A stretch of DNA of 64,000 nucleotides from Seminavis robusta (taxonomy: Eukaryota; Bacillariophyta; Bacillariophyceae; Naviculales; Naviculaceae), in NCBI GenBank assembly GCA_903772945.1, contig CAICTM010000084.1:1-64000 (forward strand), written 5' to 3'. The first letter of the stretch is position 1, and every line of letters starts with the position of its first letter. Below the pieces are notes generated by a model. The model did no database searches. It had not been told where the DNA came from and saw nothing but the letters and a program-made list of their open reading frames with translations. Positions 1 through 9,766 of the stretch are shown in pieces. The position numbers were made by a program, and so were the translations under genes.

Positions 1-1
1 G

Positions 2-346
2 GGTCCCGCTGGTCGTGGGTATGGACTGGCAGTATTGGACGAGAATACCGAGCTTGATGCCGAGACAGGCCACACCCGCGCTTACTCCAGTGCGGCGGAA
101 AGCAACGACGACGATGAGCTTCCAGAGTTGGTCCACTATCGTGACGTTGACAATTCACACCTCGAGCAAACGGACTCACAGGTGACGAGAAGTTCGGAAG
201 AGACACCCACGCACGCGCATCAACCAGTTGAGTATCTTCCTCCTACCGACTGCCCTCTGGCAATGGTTGGCTCGGAGAGAAACGGTGTGGAAACGAGATC
301 TGGAGATACCGCGCAACCCGACCCAACCAGTGACTTGGTGGTTTAG
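2..346 (+). CDS. 3' end of an unidentified gene, open at the window edge
   Basis: This frame is open from base 2 to a stop ending at 346, about 114 residues. The translation is acidic and Ser/Thr/Glu/Asp-rich (a DDDELPEL patch near the middle), with no recognisable domain and no membrane segment. No ATG lies in frame near the left edge, so if coding it is the C-terminal part of a larger protein beginning outside the window. Composition looks like a disordered tail. I do not recognise the family; a chance open frame is possible. Confidence 0.3.
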   Translation, partial: GPAGRGYGLAVLDENTELDAETGHTRAYSSAAESNDDDELPELVHYRDVDNSHLEQTDSQVTRSSEETPTHAHQPVEYLPPTDCPLAMVGSERNGVETRSGDTAQPDPTSDLVV

Positions 347-1380
347 ATTGGCGCTTCCTTCGGCCCGTACTGGGTGACTTGGCGAGAAATCTGGACCAAG
401 GAGAAAAAAGGGCCATCAAAGCTGCAGCTGTCACTATCTATTTTGCAGCTGCTTGTGTATGCACCGGTGCCGTATCTTGCTTGGGCGCTTTGAGGGTGTC
501 CAGCGAAAGCAAGAGTCGAGTCGTCAACCGGATAATCAAAACAGTAGGAGTGTTTAGCTAAAGCAGTAGTCATCAGCCGAACACAATGCACAACCTCAAC
601 AGCCACGGACATCAGTGTTCCACTAGCCAGCACAGTAGGCCAATTTCCGGCGAGAAGCTCCTACTATCAGTCATCAATCCATGCGTGAAGGCATTGGGAA
701 GAAAGCTCTGATGAACGTCTGCCGTGCGAGTGCTCGAAAGGCAGATACCAATAGATTGATTTTGCATTGGTGATGCGCCGGTTTTTGCCGCCCACAGTCC
801 TACCGGTACCGGTCACTCGGTACTGGTACCGGTTTTGGTGCCGATTGTGGCATAGGAGGGCAGCCGGAGCGGAGCCTGATGCTGGTGGTAGATTCGCCTT
901 TGCTCGTGCTACTCGTGCGGTAGTCGGTAGTCTACTCTTTCGAACAATGTACCACCGTAACTTTCCAAGTTTACCCTTCTGGTTTCTTTCTCCGTTTCCA
1001 GCACGGTACATGTACTGTACCGGTAGCTTACTCGGAGCAGATGACACCGGTAAAGATTGTAGTGCAGAAGTTTATCCGACGACGAAGAGAACCAGAAATT
1101 CTTCCAATCGCAAAGCGTTTTGGTTGGCCACCTGGCTTGGACTTAGGGGCTTCTTGATTGACTGGAGAAGACCATCCTCATCTCCTCATCACCCCAGCAA
1201 GATTTCCGTAGAAAAGTTCTCGCATTTATTCAAGCACTCTGCCATCATAGCTACCACACAGTGTAGTGGGCTCTATCTGTGCATAAGCAGCGAACTACGG
1301 TATTCTCACAAAAACTTCAATTGTGGGTCGAAGAATCTGATCAGCATTGAAAGAGTACTAGTAGTCTACCCACAACCAAC
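347..1380. other. Intergenic, no supported gene
   Basis: Several overlapping frames exist on both strands but none has domain-like composition. Around 800-840 there is a cluster of ACCGGTACCGG-type palindromes, repeated near 1018. The stretch just before 1381 is the likely 5' leader of the next gene; its last bases are A/C-rich, as at several other starts here. Confidence 0.5.
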
Positions 1381-2085
1381 ATGAGCTTACCAGAGACATT
1401 TGATCCAAGCACCATGATGGAGCTCACATGCAGAGCAGTGTCTTTGTTGATGCAGGGGAGATATGAGGAGTCACAGGCCTTGCTGCACGTAGCCTTGCGA
1501 AATCTTATGAGCGTTGCCTCCCCCGAGGTAACAAATGAACGTCCACAAGCCTTCATGGCAGGCGAATCACTCTACTTTGAAAGCTTCATAATTCCTTTCA
1601 ATAACGCTACCGGGACCAGCTCTGAAGCGTTTGATGTGTTCAATCGAGCTCTCGTGATCCGCCCGGGTGGCAACCCAGCTGCCGCCATTGCTGGATGCCC
1701 TCATTTGCTCGAGAGACTAGCAACCGTGCTTCTCTATAACTTGGCACTTTCTCTGCATTTAAGAGCACTGGAAACTGGAAGTAGTAAGAATCTTCGCATG
1801 GCCCTGCACATCTACCAACGTGCCATGGCCTTGTTGGTGAATGTGAATACCGGTGCTGTCGACGATGACAGCATTGTGGCGTTGGCGTTGCTGAACAACA
1901 TGGGCCACATCCACGAGGCATCCTTTTCCTGTCACAAGGAAGCGTCCACTTGTTTGAGCTTGCTCCGACAGATCTTTGAAGGAATTGATTCCAGCCACGC
2001 CCTCCGAGATGACGAGTCTCTCTTCTTCTACTTGACTCTCTTTTTGTACCCGTCTTACCAAAAAGGTATGGCCGCTGCAGCTTAG
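1381..2085 (+). CDS. TPR-like helical repeat protein
   Basis: Single-exon protein of 234 residues starting at an ATG in an A/C-rich context. It is helical throughout, with TPR-like spacing: 'GRYEESQALLHVALRNL' near residue 27, 'LLYNLALSLHLRAL' near residue 119, 'ALHIYQRAMALL' near 140 and 'LALLNNMGHIHEA' near 162. No signal peptide or catalytic motif is visible. The consecutive 'N-A-L / H-L-R-A-L-E / A-L-x-x-Y-x-x-A' pattern suggests a scaffold that binds peptides. A second, frame-broken copy lies at 3741-4488 in the same orientation, so this is one of a local tandem pair. The function is unknown; the TPR assignment rests on pattern only. Confidence 0.7.
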   Translation: MSLPETFDPSTMMELTCRAVSLLMQGRYEESQALLHVALRNLMSVASPEVTNERPQAFMAGESLYFESFIIPFNNATGTSSEAFDVFNRALVIRPGGNPAAAIAGCPHLLERLATVLLYNLALSLHLRALETGSSKNLRMALHIYQRAMALLVNVNTGAVDDDSIVALALLNNMGHIHEASFSCHKEASTCLSLLRQIFEGIDSSHALRDDESLFFYLTLFLYPSYQKGMAAAA

Positions 2086-3740
2086 ACGGACGTACCGGTA
2101 CCGGGTGTCTTGAACACGATAACTTCGACAATACTGCACATTCGACTCTTCATGAAAGTAATTAATTCTGACTAGAGGATCTTTACAAAACTCTATAGCA
2201 TATAATGCAAATAAACGTTTCTCACTTTCATGTCCTCCACTCCGGTTTTGTATCACTGATGTCTCTAGCTAGGAGTTTGTTGATATGCGTACCATCCTAC
2301 ATCCCAGTTCCCAGTCTACACGTACCGGTAGCAATGGCTGTCAAGAAGATGGCGATACGAGATCTGAACACTACAAAAGTCCTCTTCCGTGCTTGCTTGA
2401 CAGCGGAGAGCTGCTGCTGCTTTCTGACATCCCCATGTACCTGAAAAAGTTACGTTTCCATTGCAGAGCGAGGAAGAGCTGAGGAAGTGACTCCATCATC
2501 GGTAGATTTGCAACCAAAACTTCTCCGCGTGATTGGGGCTGCTGAGCAACGTGCTGTTGGCTGGGCATCGGCACTTGGGCACCACCACTAACGCCTGCGG
2601 TAGCTGAAGATGATGATGATCTTGTGTATGATGACGATGTGGGGGGGTTGCCCACTTCTGTGCTTCGATTCGATTCAATCATTAGGATTCCATGCAATTC
2701 TTGCTGGATAAGACTGTCATCAACAGTCATTTCCTGTGTTACAGTACTGGCTAGCTAGCTAACTGCTAACTACTACATCTAGCTAGCATGTAGCATGTAG
2801 CTACTCCTTGTTTTAACTTAGCCAAAACCGGATTCTTGCATAAGACTGTTGTTTGATTGCTACCACCACTCTTGAGTATGATGGCTTCATTGGTAGAAAC
2901 AAACAAATACTAAATAGAGCTAAGCTAGGCAGAGCAGTGGCTGCGGTGGTGGGTGGCTGTGGTGGGCGGGGGCGTACGGCGAGAGCGGGTCAAACAATTT
3001 GGGTTGCTGCCATCCACTCCGGGAATTATTGCGAACTCTTGATGTTCAATGTACCGGTACGAGTGTTCCCAATCCCTTCCATTTCATTGGCTGTCACGAT
3101 TTCAGTTTTCGCAGACACCCCTGCTGTAGATGGCATATCTCCATGTAGTTCCGGTATTTTTAAATAGATTCTAATTTTGGTACATGTAACTGGAACATGT
3201 ATTTCACTTGTTTTACTAGTACCACATCTACCTGATTTCAAACAATGTCGTTTGTGGTTCAGGATTACAAAGTGGACCGTCACGTGTACCGGTAGGTGTA
3301 CGTCTCTCATGGGGAATGCCGAGTGAATCGACCGATTCTACATGTATTCTGCCCTTCAGGCAATGAATCACGAGCTTAGTATCGTGAGTGAATTAGTTTG
3401 TGAATATTTGATACCAGTACTCTGAAAGCATGCACCTGGACAAAGTATCATGGTCTGTGATGCCAACAAAAAAGCGTTGTAGCATCCTCTTTTGGGACAG
3501 ATTGTCGCAAAAACGCGGGTGGGAAGAGAGCTTTCTACGTGCGGATGGTGTTCTGGGGTAACGGCTACTGTAGCCTGTGATTAAAGGCTCCATTGGTCCG
3601 CAGATCCGCAGTCCTTTCGGTTGCTTGTTGTTTGTTTCTTGGTTGGCGGTTTGCGACGTTGCGACCCATAAAACTGACAATCTCACAACGCCAAAGATCC
3701 TGTGGCATCAACACAAATTAGCAACATCACTTGTGCTACC
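2086..3740. other. Long spacer with palindromes; one doubtful minus-strand frame
   Basis: The spacer between the two TPR-like copies holds TACCGGTA palindromes near 2091, 2320, 3051 and 3290 and runs of TAGCTAGC near 2750-2785. A minus-strand frame from 2730 down to 2371 (119 residues, Ser-rich, starting 'MTVDDSLIQQELHGI') has an ATG and somewhat protein-like composition, but no domain or splice support. I leave it as a doubtful gene. Confidence 0.4.
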
Positions 3741-4488
3741 ATGACCAACACAGCAGGTCGACAGCCTTTTGCCATTACTGCTTACAACGACGAGGCTGTT
3801 CGTCTTTTACAGCTTGGGGATCTGAAGGGGTCTCATTCACTCCTTCAAGTCGTTCTTGGTTTTGGTCCGAGATGTCACCGCTGAACGGGATGATGACGAG
3901 CTAGGCGCTGAAGCCATGCAGAATGAGATGAAGGATTGCCTCAGGAGTAGCCCTGTCCCATGGATTGATGTTCAGTCCATCAATGAGGGCATGTTTTCTG
4001 TCTGCAACCGTGCATTCCTGATCCCAAATGACACACTGGACGACGTTGGTGCTGCGGCGCCAACCGACGGTGTCAGGGCAGCCCCTACTATCAAGGATCA
4101 CCGTTTTCCCGATGTCACGGCGTTCCTATGTATAACGTTGCTTTGGTTTATCATTTGAAGGCGATGGAGACTGGGTCCCCAGGCCGGAGGCTCTGGAAGC
4201 GGGCGCTGTCAGTTTACGAAGTGGCGGCAACCATGTTTCTGACGGAAGAATCCTCGAAGGACGAACACAGTGCTGCCTTGAAGATGGCGCTGTTGAACAA
4301 CATTTGGTCACATTCACGAGCTCATGGCAGCAGAAAACAAAGAAGCTGCTCGTTGCCACCATTCTATGGTACATCTACTCGAGTCCACTGGATTGGATCA
4401 TGATGAAGAAGTCGAAAACTTCTCTTCCGTAGTGTCTTTCCTCTTTGTCTTCCCTGAATGGCGCACCCCACCTGCACGTGCTGCCTAA
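3741..4488 (+). pseudogene. Frame-broken paralog of the TPR-like gene at 1381
   Basis: The order of motifs matches the 1381 gene: 'YNDEAVRLLQLGDLKGSHSLL' style start (ATG 3741), 'FSVCNRAFLIPND' matching 'FDVFNRALVIRPG', 'MYNVALVYHLKAMETGS' matching 'LYNLALSLHLRALETGS', and 'MALLNNI' followed by a shifted 'GHIHEL'. These pieces lie in different frames: one change between about 3850 and 3870, another between about 4100 and 4130, and one extra T near 4306. The last piece ends 'FVFPEWRTPPARAA' at 4488. Either this is a decayed duplicate or the assembly carries single-base errors. One of the changes could instead be a short intron, but I see no clean GT-AG pair. Confidence 0.6.
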
Positions 4489-5177
4489 AACCGAGCAACC
4501 TTCTTCCTTGCCATTCAAACAGAGCAGGAAGCAAATCAATTCAATGCATTTTTATTTTACTTTCAAGCATTACAAACGTTGTTGACCCGAGTGCACTAGA
4601 AGCTAGTTTCTTGGTTGTCACGGAGGATGTCAAGCAAGAAGCAAGAGTTGAGTTTTGGCTTGGTTTGTCAAAGCTAGTTTGGTTGGAGAGTAGCAACACA
4701 GCGCTAATTTGAATCTTTTGCTTACTACTACATCCGCATCTCTTCATCAAAGTCTACTAGTCTAGCTACGCGTAGCTCCCGCTGTTCATTCGTTCCACTA
4801 CATCGGCGCGGTTGATCCCTGTGGTGATTGCAACGGGAGAACCTGACCCCGCATGCATGAACGTGATTGTTCTATTTAATAAAAATAATTAAGTTGAGTG
4901 ACTGTGTCGGTTGACGTCACTCGTCTCGGTCACTCGGTCATTTTCGATTGCGACAGGGCCACGCAAGATTACGTAGAGCTCTACGTTGCGGGATAATCCC
5001 CACCCAAGCAGCCACCCCAATACTTGTCGTGACTGGTATAAAGTTGGCTAAGCTGTCAATTCATACGGTAGGGTTCGAAATTCGCTTCGAGGCGACGAAG
5101 TTCGCATTGGTTTCGCAGTATGAGAACCATCACGGAGGCAACCAGCAAGAGTCGCAAGGAGATGACCAACCATTGCC
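4489..5177. other. Intergenic, promoter side of the fumarate reductase
   Basis: No gene-like frame. It includes an AT-rich patch at about 4870-4895 and a TGACGTCA site near 4913, a CRE/bZIP-type palindrome, about 260 bases upstream of the next start. Whether that site is used is inference. Confidence 0.4.
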
Positions 5178-7496
5178 ATGCCGCATAATAATTCTCCAAT
5201 ATCACAAGCAATGAAACCAAGCCAAGGAATGGTGGAAATATCTCCTGTTCGATCGCGGCAAGGATCTCCTTCGATTCGACGACGTCGTCACCTTCATCGG
5301 CAATGGCCGCAGTTTGGTACACAAAGAGTCATCCCGTGGGTGGTGATTTCGGTGGTGCTGGCCACGGGGGGGGTGATGCTCTTTTGCAACAGCAGTCGCT
5401 CGTCCTCTATAGCAGGACAGAACAAGAGACATGCTACCACCAATCACCACAAAGACTATGGGGTCCATTCTCCTCTGGCTACCCCAGCCACCCGTCATCA
5501 CCATCTCAGGACAACAAATTCTGCCAACCAACCTCACTTTGACGTCATTGTGGTCGGCAGTGGCCTCGCTGGCCTGACCACCACTTTGGAGATTTTGGAT
5601 CGGGGAGGTCGTGTGGCGTTGGTGGAAAAAGAGGCAACGTTGGGTGGCAATTCCAGAAAAGCCAGTTCCGGCATCAATGGCTGTTGCCAAGAAAACCACA
5701 ATGGCGATAGCCTGGAAGCCTTTCAAAAGGACACTACAAAGTCAGCTGGCAGGTTGGCACGTCCACCATTGATTGAGGAACTGGTAACATCCAGTGCTTC
5801 GGCGTTGCAATGGCTGCACGAGAGGGTGGGAGTGGATCTCAGTCAAGTTGCTCAACTGGGTGGACATTCGTTTCCCAGGACTCATCGGCCTGCCTTGGGT
5901 ATGATCGGCGCCGAACTCATTGCTCAGCTTGAAAAGCTGGTGCGATCCTATGTGGAAGAAAAACAACAATTGACCATCCTGACGACACATTCCGTAAAAA
6001 ACCTTGTCCCAGCGCTGGATGGAAAAGGCATGGCGGGAGTAGAAGTGGTCAATCTGCAAACCAACAAAACACAAACCTTGCATAGTACGCAAGTTGTGCT
6101 CGCCACTGGTGGATTTGCGTCCGATCGACGAGCGAATTCACTGTTGAGCCAAGTCAGGCCTGACTTGGTAGACTTTGGGACCACGGGAGGAAGCTACAGC
6201 ACTGGAGATGGAATTGCCTTGGGCACGTCGATTGGCGCCAAGACAATCGATTTGGACCAAATCCAATTGCATCCAACTGGATTTGTGGACCCGCTTCATC
6301 CGGAGGATCCCACCAAGGTGCTGGCTGCAGAGCTGTTGAGAGGTATGGGAGGTCTGTTGTTGCATCAGGGGCGGCGCTTTTGTAATGAGTTGGGAACCCG
6401 AGACTATGTGACGAAACAAATGCTTGCAACTGCCAACGCTGGCGCTACTAGCCAACAACCCACGTTTACATTGCTCTTGACCGAGGAAGCTGCTCTGCAA
6501 GCCGACAAACACGTTGCTCTCTACAGCCTGAAGCGATTACTGAAGAAAGTTGAGGGTCTAGATGCTCTGGCCAAATGGATGGATGTTCCTGTGGTTAGAC
6601 TTGTCGAGACGTTTCAAGACTACGAGAAAGCAAAAGTCACGGGAAAAGATGTCTTTGGCAAGACTGTCTTCAAAGGTCTTCCATCCAACTGGGATGACAC
6701 TGCGTTTTATGTCGGCACGGTCACACCAGTGTTGCACTATTGTATGGGAGGCCTGTCTATCAACACGAACGGGCAAGTGTTGAAGGAAGATGGAGTTCCA
6801 ATAACCGGGCTTTACGCTGCTGGTGAAGTTACCGGTGGTGTCCATGGCCAAAACCGCTTGGGAGGCAACTCTCTTTTGGAATGCACTGTGTATGGACGCA
6901 AGATTGGCCGGTCCGTGTTTGTTCAGAACGAATCTACTGCTTCTGATAACCACAAGCCAAGAAACGACAATAAAAATGTCAACGAGGAGACTCTTTCCAC
7001 CATTAGCTGGCACGAACTGGAAACACATTCTTCCCGTGAAGACCTGTGGATGGCTGTGAATGGCCTCGTCTACAATCTGACACGGTTTGCGAAGGTTCAT
7101 CCTGGCGGTTCTTCCATTCTGGAAAGCCTTGCAGGCGGGGATGCTTCGGAAGCTTTTGCCACTGTACACAGCCCACAACTGCTTCCAGGTGACGTCGTTG
7201 TCGGTCGGATGGATCCTACGGAACCAGCCGCTTCTGCCACTACGGACCGATTCATCACACTGGCAGAACTGAAGCAACACTCGTCTCCAGAGGATTGCTG
7301 GGTAGTCTTTCACGGACAAGTTTACGACATGACCGACTTCAGCAAGACCCACAAGGGCGGCGCCTACCTGATTCAGAAGTACGCTGGGAAGGATGCCACA
7401 GATACTTTCAAGGTTTTCCACAAGAAAGACAAGTTGGCATTGGTTTCCAAATATCGTGTCGGCCTGTTGGCTTCAGACGAAAAGATTGACACCTAA
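5178..7496 (+). CDS. Membrane-anchored fumarate reductase flavoprotein with two C-terminal cytochrome b5 domains
   Basis: Intronless, 772 residues. Residues 1-48 are basic and Ser/Pro/Gln-rich, followed by one membrane segment at about 50-70 ('VIPWVVISVVLATGGVMLF'). The FAD-dependent FRD/Osm1-type domain starts at about 118 with 'DVIVVGSGLAGLTT', the dinucleotide-binding Rossmann motif. It continues with 'GGHSFPRTHRP' at about 228, the substrate-binding region, and 'GGVHGQNRLGGNSLLE' at about 554, the usual end of the flavin domain. Two cytochrome b5 domains follow, about 609-680 and 693-765. The first has heme ligand 'HPGG' and a later 'VHS'; the second has 'HKGG' and 'VFHKK'. The family transfers electrons to fumarate, keeping NADH or FADH2 reoxidised. 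The b5 pair suggests a heme relay on a membrane. Kinetoplastid NADH-fumarate reductases have a related fusion. The electron donor and the organelle are not evident. Confidence 0.92.
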   Translation: MPHNNSPISQAMKPSQGMVEISPVRSRQGSPSIRRRRHLHRQWPQFGTQRVIPWVVISVVLATGGVMLFCNSSRSSSIAGQNKRHATTNHHKDYGVHSPLATPATRHHHLRTTNSANQPHFDVIVVGSGLAGLTTTLEILDRGGRVALVEKEATLGGNSRKASSGINGCCQENHNGDSLEAFQKDTTKSAGRLARPPLIEELVTSSASALQWLHERVGVDLSQVAQLGGHSFPRTHRPALGMIGAELIAQLEKLVRSYVEEKQQLTILTTHSVKNLVPALDGKGMAGVEVVNLQTNKTQTLHSTQVVLATGGFASDRRANSLLSQVRPDLVDFGTTGGSYSTGDGIALGTSIGAKTIDLDQIQLHPTGFVDPLHPEDPTKVLAAELLRGMGGLLLHQGRRFCNELGTRDYVTKQMLATANAGATSQQPTFTLLLTEEAALQADKHVALYSLKRLLKKVEGLDALAKWMDVPVVRLVETFQDYEKAKVTGKDVFGKTVFKGLPSNWDDTAFYVGTVTPVLHYCMGGLSINTNGQVLKEDGVPITGLYAAGEVTGGVHGQNRLGGNSLLECTVYGRKIGRSVFVQNESTASDNHKPRNDNKNVNEETLSTISWHELETHSSREDLWMAVNGLVYNLTRFAKVHPGGSSILESLAGGDASEAFATVHSPQLLPGDVVVGRMDPTEPAASATTDRFITLAELKQHSSPEDCWVVFHGQVYDMTDFSKTHKGGAYLIQKYAGKDATDTFKVFHKKDKLALVSKYRVGLLASDEKIDT

Positions 7497-7499
7497 GAA

Positions 7500-8318
7500 A
7501 GCCGCATCTACGTGTAGCAGCAGAAGGCTCGCCCAGGATGCGTTGCTTGCTCGAGTTGCTTTCGAGCCACCTTCAGAGTACATACAACAACAGCCAACTG
7601 GTTATTCCTATCCGGTGGTCGGTGTGGACCAGAAGCGTCACCTGGATGACGAGGACAATCCCCACCCAGAAAGCAGAGTGCCATGATATCTTCTGAAGGA
7701 TGTGGGAGTTACTACTCTAGAGTACGGATCTCAAAAGTCATCAGCTTTAGTCAACAAGCAACTGCTACCGGTGCAGAACTAGCTACTAGTAGGCTGATAC
7801 TGAATATTCTAAAGGCAATTTCAAGTATCTAGCTAGATAGGAGGGTATCAACAGCTTAGGCAAATATTCATCAGCCTTAATTAAAATAGGCAATCACCAA
7901 CCCAGGGCGTTGTCGTGGAAGGCTGTACCGCACCGGGAGGGGGCACGATCATGCTACCCCAAGGCGTTCCAGTCTCCATCTCTAGGGTCAACTTTCTGGT
8001 CCCCCCCTAGTAGACCAACTCCAGGACCTCCCCTGGTCCATCTCCCAGATCATACCGTCGCCTACGCGAGATCCAACACCATGACCTACCGGTATTGGCC
8101 CCACACCCACTCATCCTCACCCACAAGCGTTTCCAACGACCACGATCTCGCGTGTCTTCATCAAGTAAGTTTGGGTCAGTACGGCACTCAAAGCAATAGT
8201 GACATGGTTTCTGGATCCAACTCAGCTCGGATCTTTTCCACAAACTCACAACCACAGAAGCGACCATATCCATTCATTGCCAATGTACAAATAATTCAAC
8301 CACCATAGAAATAGCATC
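7500..8318. other. Intergenic, no supported gene
   Basis: Frames here are short and compositionally odd. TACCGGTA occurs near 8088 and TAGCTAGATAG near 7827. The final 30 bases before 8319 are AT/CA-rich and look like a 5' leader. Confidence 0.4.
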
Positions 8319-9359
8319 ATGTTGCAGAATCTGAATCATAGGTCTTATTTGGTAGCATTGGCAGTAGCACTGCTGGTAGTTCCGTGTCAAAGCTTCGTGG
8401 CAGTAAGAACACGAGATCTTTCAGTGACAAAATCCATCAGAAATTCGCCTCCCGTCTACGGCTCGACTTCTTCCAACGACGACGAAGACGAACCTGATCT
8501 TTTGGACTACTTTGATCCTCTCCGAAGTCCTCATGACTACCCTGATGGCATTGCTCCCGACCACAAACCTATTGATCGGCCGAAGGAAGATTCTTTAGAA
8601 GGAGCACCAAACCTTCCAGCTGGGTTGGATCTTTTTGCCAGCGAATTTCCCAGTGCTTTAATGGGAGCCCCGCCATTGGATATCATGGACCCAGAGGAGT
8701 CTACTTCAAGCCCCGATCCTTCTGCTAATAGACCCAAGTTTGCTTCTAACCGAGATAGATTGGTGGATCAGGGTGATGATGATGATGACGACGAGGAAGA
8801 GGAAGAAGTGGACCTGCTGGATGTGTTTGATCCAACCCTGTCACCACATGCGTATCCCAATGGAATTCCTTCCACCAAAAGAAAGAAGAAAACGACAAAA
8901 GTTGGCATTCTGTTGATGGATCATGGATCGCGCAACGAAGCATCCAACGAGAGACTACATGATTTGGCACGCTTGTATCAGCAATCCTTCGACTCGTCTC
9001 AACAATCTACTACTACTGCTGTCATTGTCAAGGCGGCGCATATGGAAATTGCAACTCCGTCCATTCCTCAAGTGCTGGAAGCAATGGTCAAAGAGGAGCA
9101 AGTCGATGAAATTGTTTGTCATCCTTACTTTCTGAGTCCAGGACGTCATGCCACGCAAGATATTCCTCAAATCATTCAAGAGGCCATGGACGACCTGGAG
9201 ATTTCCGTGCCAGTAGTTACCACCTCACCCGTGGGATCTAGCACCGATCTAATGATTCGAGCCATTCATTCGCTCGTCGCGGAGAGCTCCACAATTTTGG
9301 AAGACGACGATTCCGTAGCGCCACGACGCAGTGGGGAACGGCGAATGGGTTTCTTTTGA
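8319..9359 (+). CDS. sirB: Plastid sirohydrochlorin ferrochelatase (CbiX/SirB family)
   Basis: 346 residues, intronless. Residues 1-27 form a signal peptide ending 'PCQSFVAV', resembling the diatom plastid junction (small residue then Phe). The catalytic domain begins near 195 with 'VGILLMDHGSRNEASNE', the CbiX/SirB signature; the His at about 202 and the His in 'HPYFLSPGRH' at about 268 are the metal-binding candidates. The family inserts Fe2+ into sirohydrochlorin to give siroheme for nitrite and sulfite reductases. The long middle stretch (30-190) is acidic and disordered, and holds two copies of a motif of form DLLDxFDPxxSPHxYPxGI at about 58-76 and 165-183. The C-terminus is short and basic. 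This is a single-domain, short-type chelatase; the repeat-bearing linker is unusual. Confidence 0.9.
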   Translation: MLQNLNHRSYLVALAVALLVVPCQSFVAVRTRDLSVTKSIRNSPPVYGSTSSNDDEDEPDLLDYFDPLRSPHDYPDGIAPDHKPIDRPKEDSLEGAPNLPAGLDLFASEFPSALMGAPPLDIMDPEESTSSPDPSANRPKFASNRDRLVDQGDDDDDDEEEEEVDLLDVFDPTLSPHAYPNGIPSTKRKKKTTKVGILLMDHGSRNEASNERLHDLARLYQQSFDSSQQSTTTAVIVKAAHMEIATPSIPQVLEAMVKEEQVDEIVCHPYFLSPGRHATQDIPQIIQEAMDDLEISVPVVTTSPVGSSTDLMIRAIHSLVAESSTILEDDDSVAPRRSGERRMGFF

Positions 9360-9766
9360 ATGAATGAATCAATCAATCAATCTAACCAAACAACGCACGA
9401 ACTGAAGCCGACATGGGCATCTGCAACTTTTTTCAGCTCGCAGGCTCTCTGGAGTGCTCTTTCAATATTGCTACCAGGTACTGGTACCGGTACGATATGG
9501 TTACGACTGTAAACGCATCAACTGTTTCGTTGAAAACACACAGATATCTAATCTTTTAGAAAATCTACTAGTATTGTAGAAGCTTGGACCCTTTGAAAAC
9601 ACATCAACACACCCAACCCAATTGCTGACTGTCACTCCGACTCCAAGTACGATGCACAGCCGCCTCATTGTATTACAAGTCAAACCATCAGGAACACTCT
9701 CTTTGGTAAGTATGGTTCGAACTCCCGCTCGAACGAACAGAGAGTGGATGCTCGACTCGAACTCAA
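9360..9766. other. Short intergenic stretch between converging genes
   Basis: Contains 3' sequences of the chelatase gene (with an AATCAATCAATCAA run just after its stop) and of the minus-strand gene that ends at 9767. A GGTACTGGTACCGGTACG palindrome cluster lies near 9478-9495. Confidence 0.4.

Noticed and set aside
767-1384. 205-residue plus-strand ORF
   Set aside because: Passes through a palindrome cluster and has no family-like composition; overlaps the leader of the next gene.
5035-5110. Possible tRNA (TGGCTAAGC box and GGTTCGAAATT)
   Set aside because: The B-box does not match GGTTCGANTCC and I could not fold an acceptor stem.
6558-7421. 287-residue minus-strand ORF
   Set aside because: Antisense shadow of the fumarate reductase and its b5 domains.
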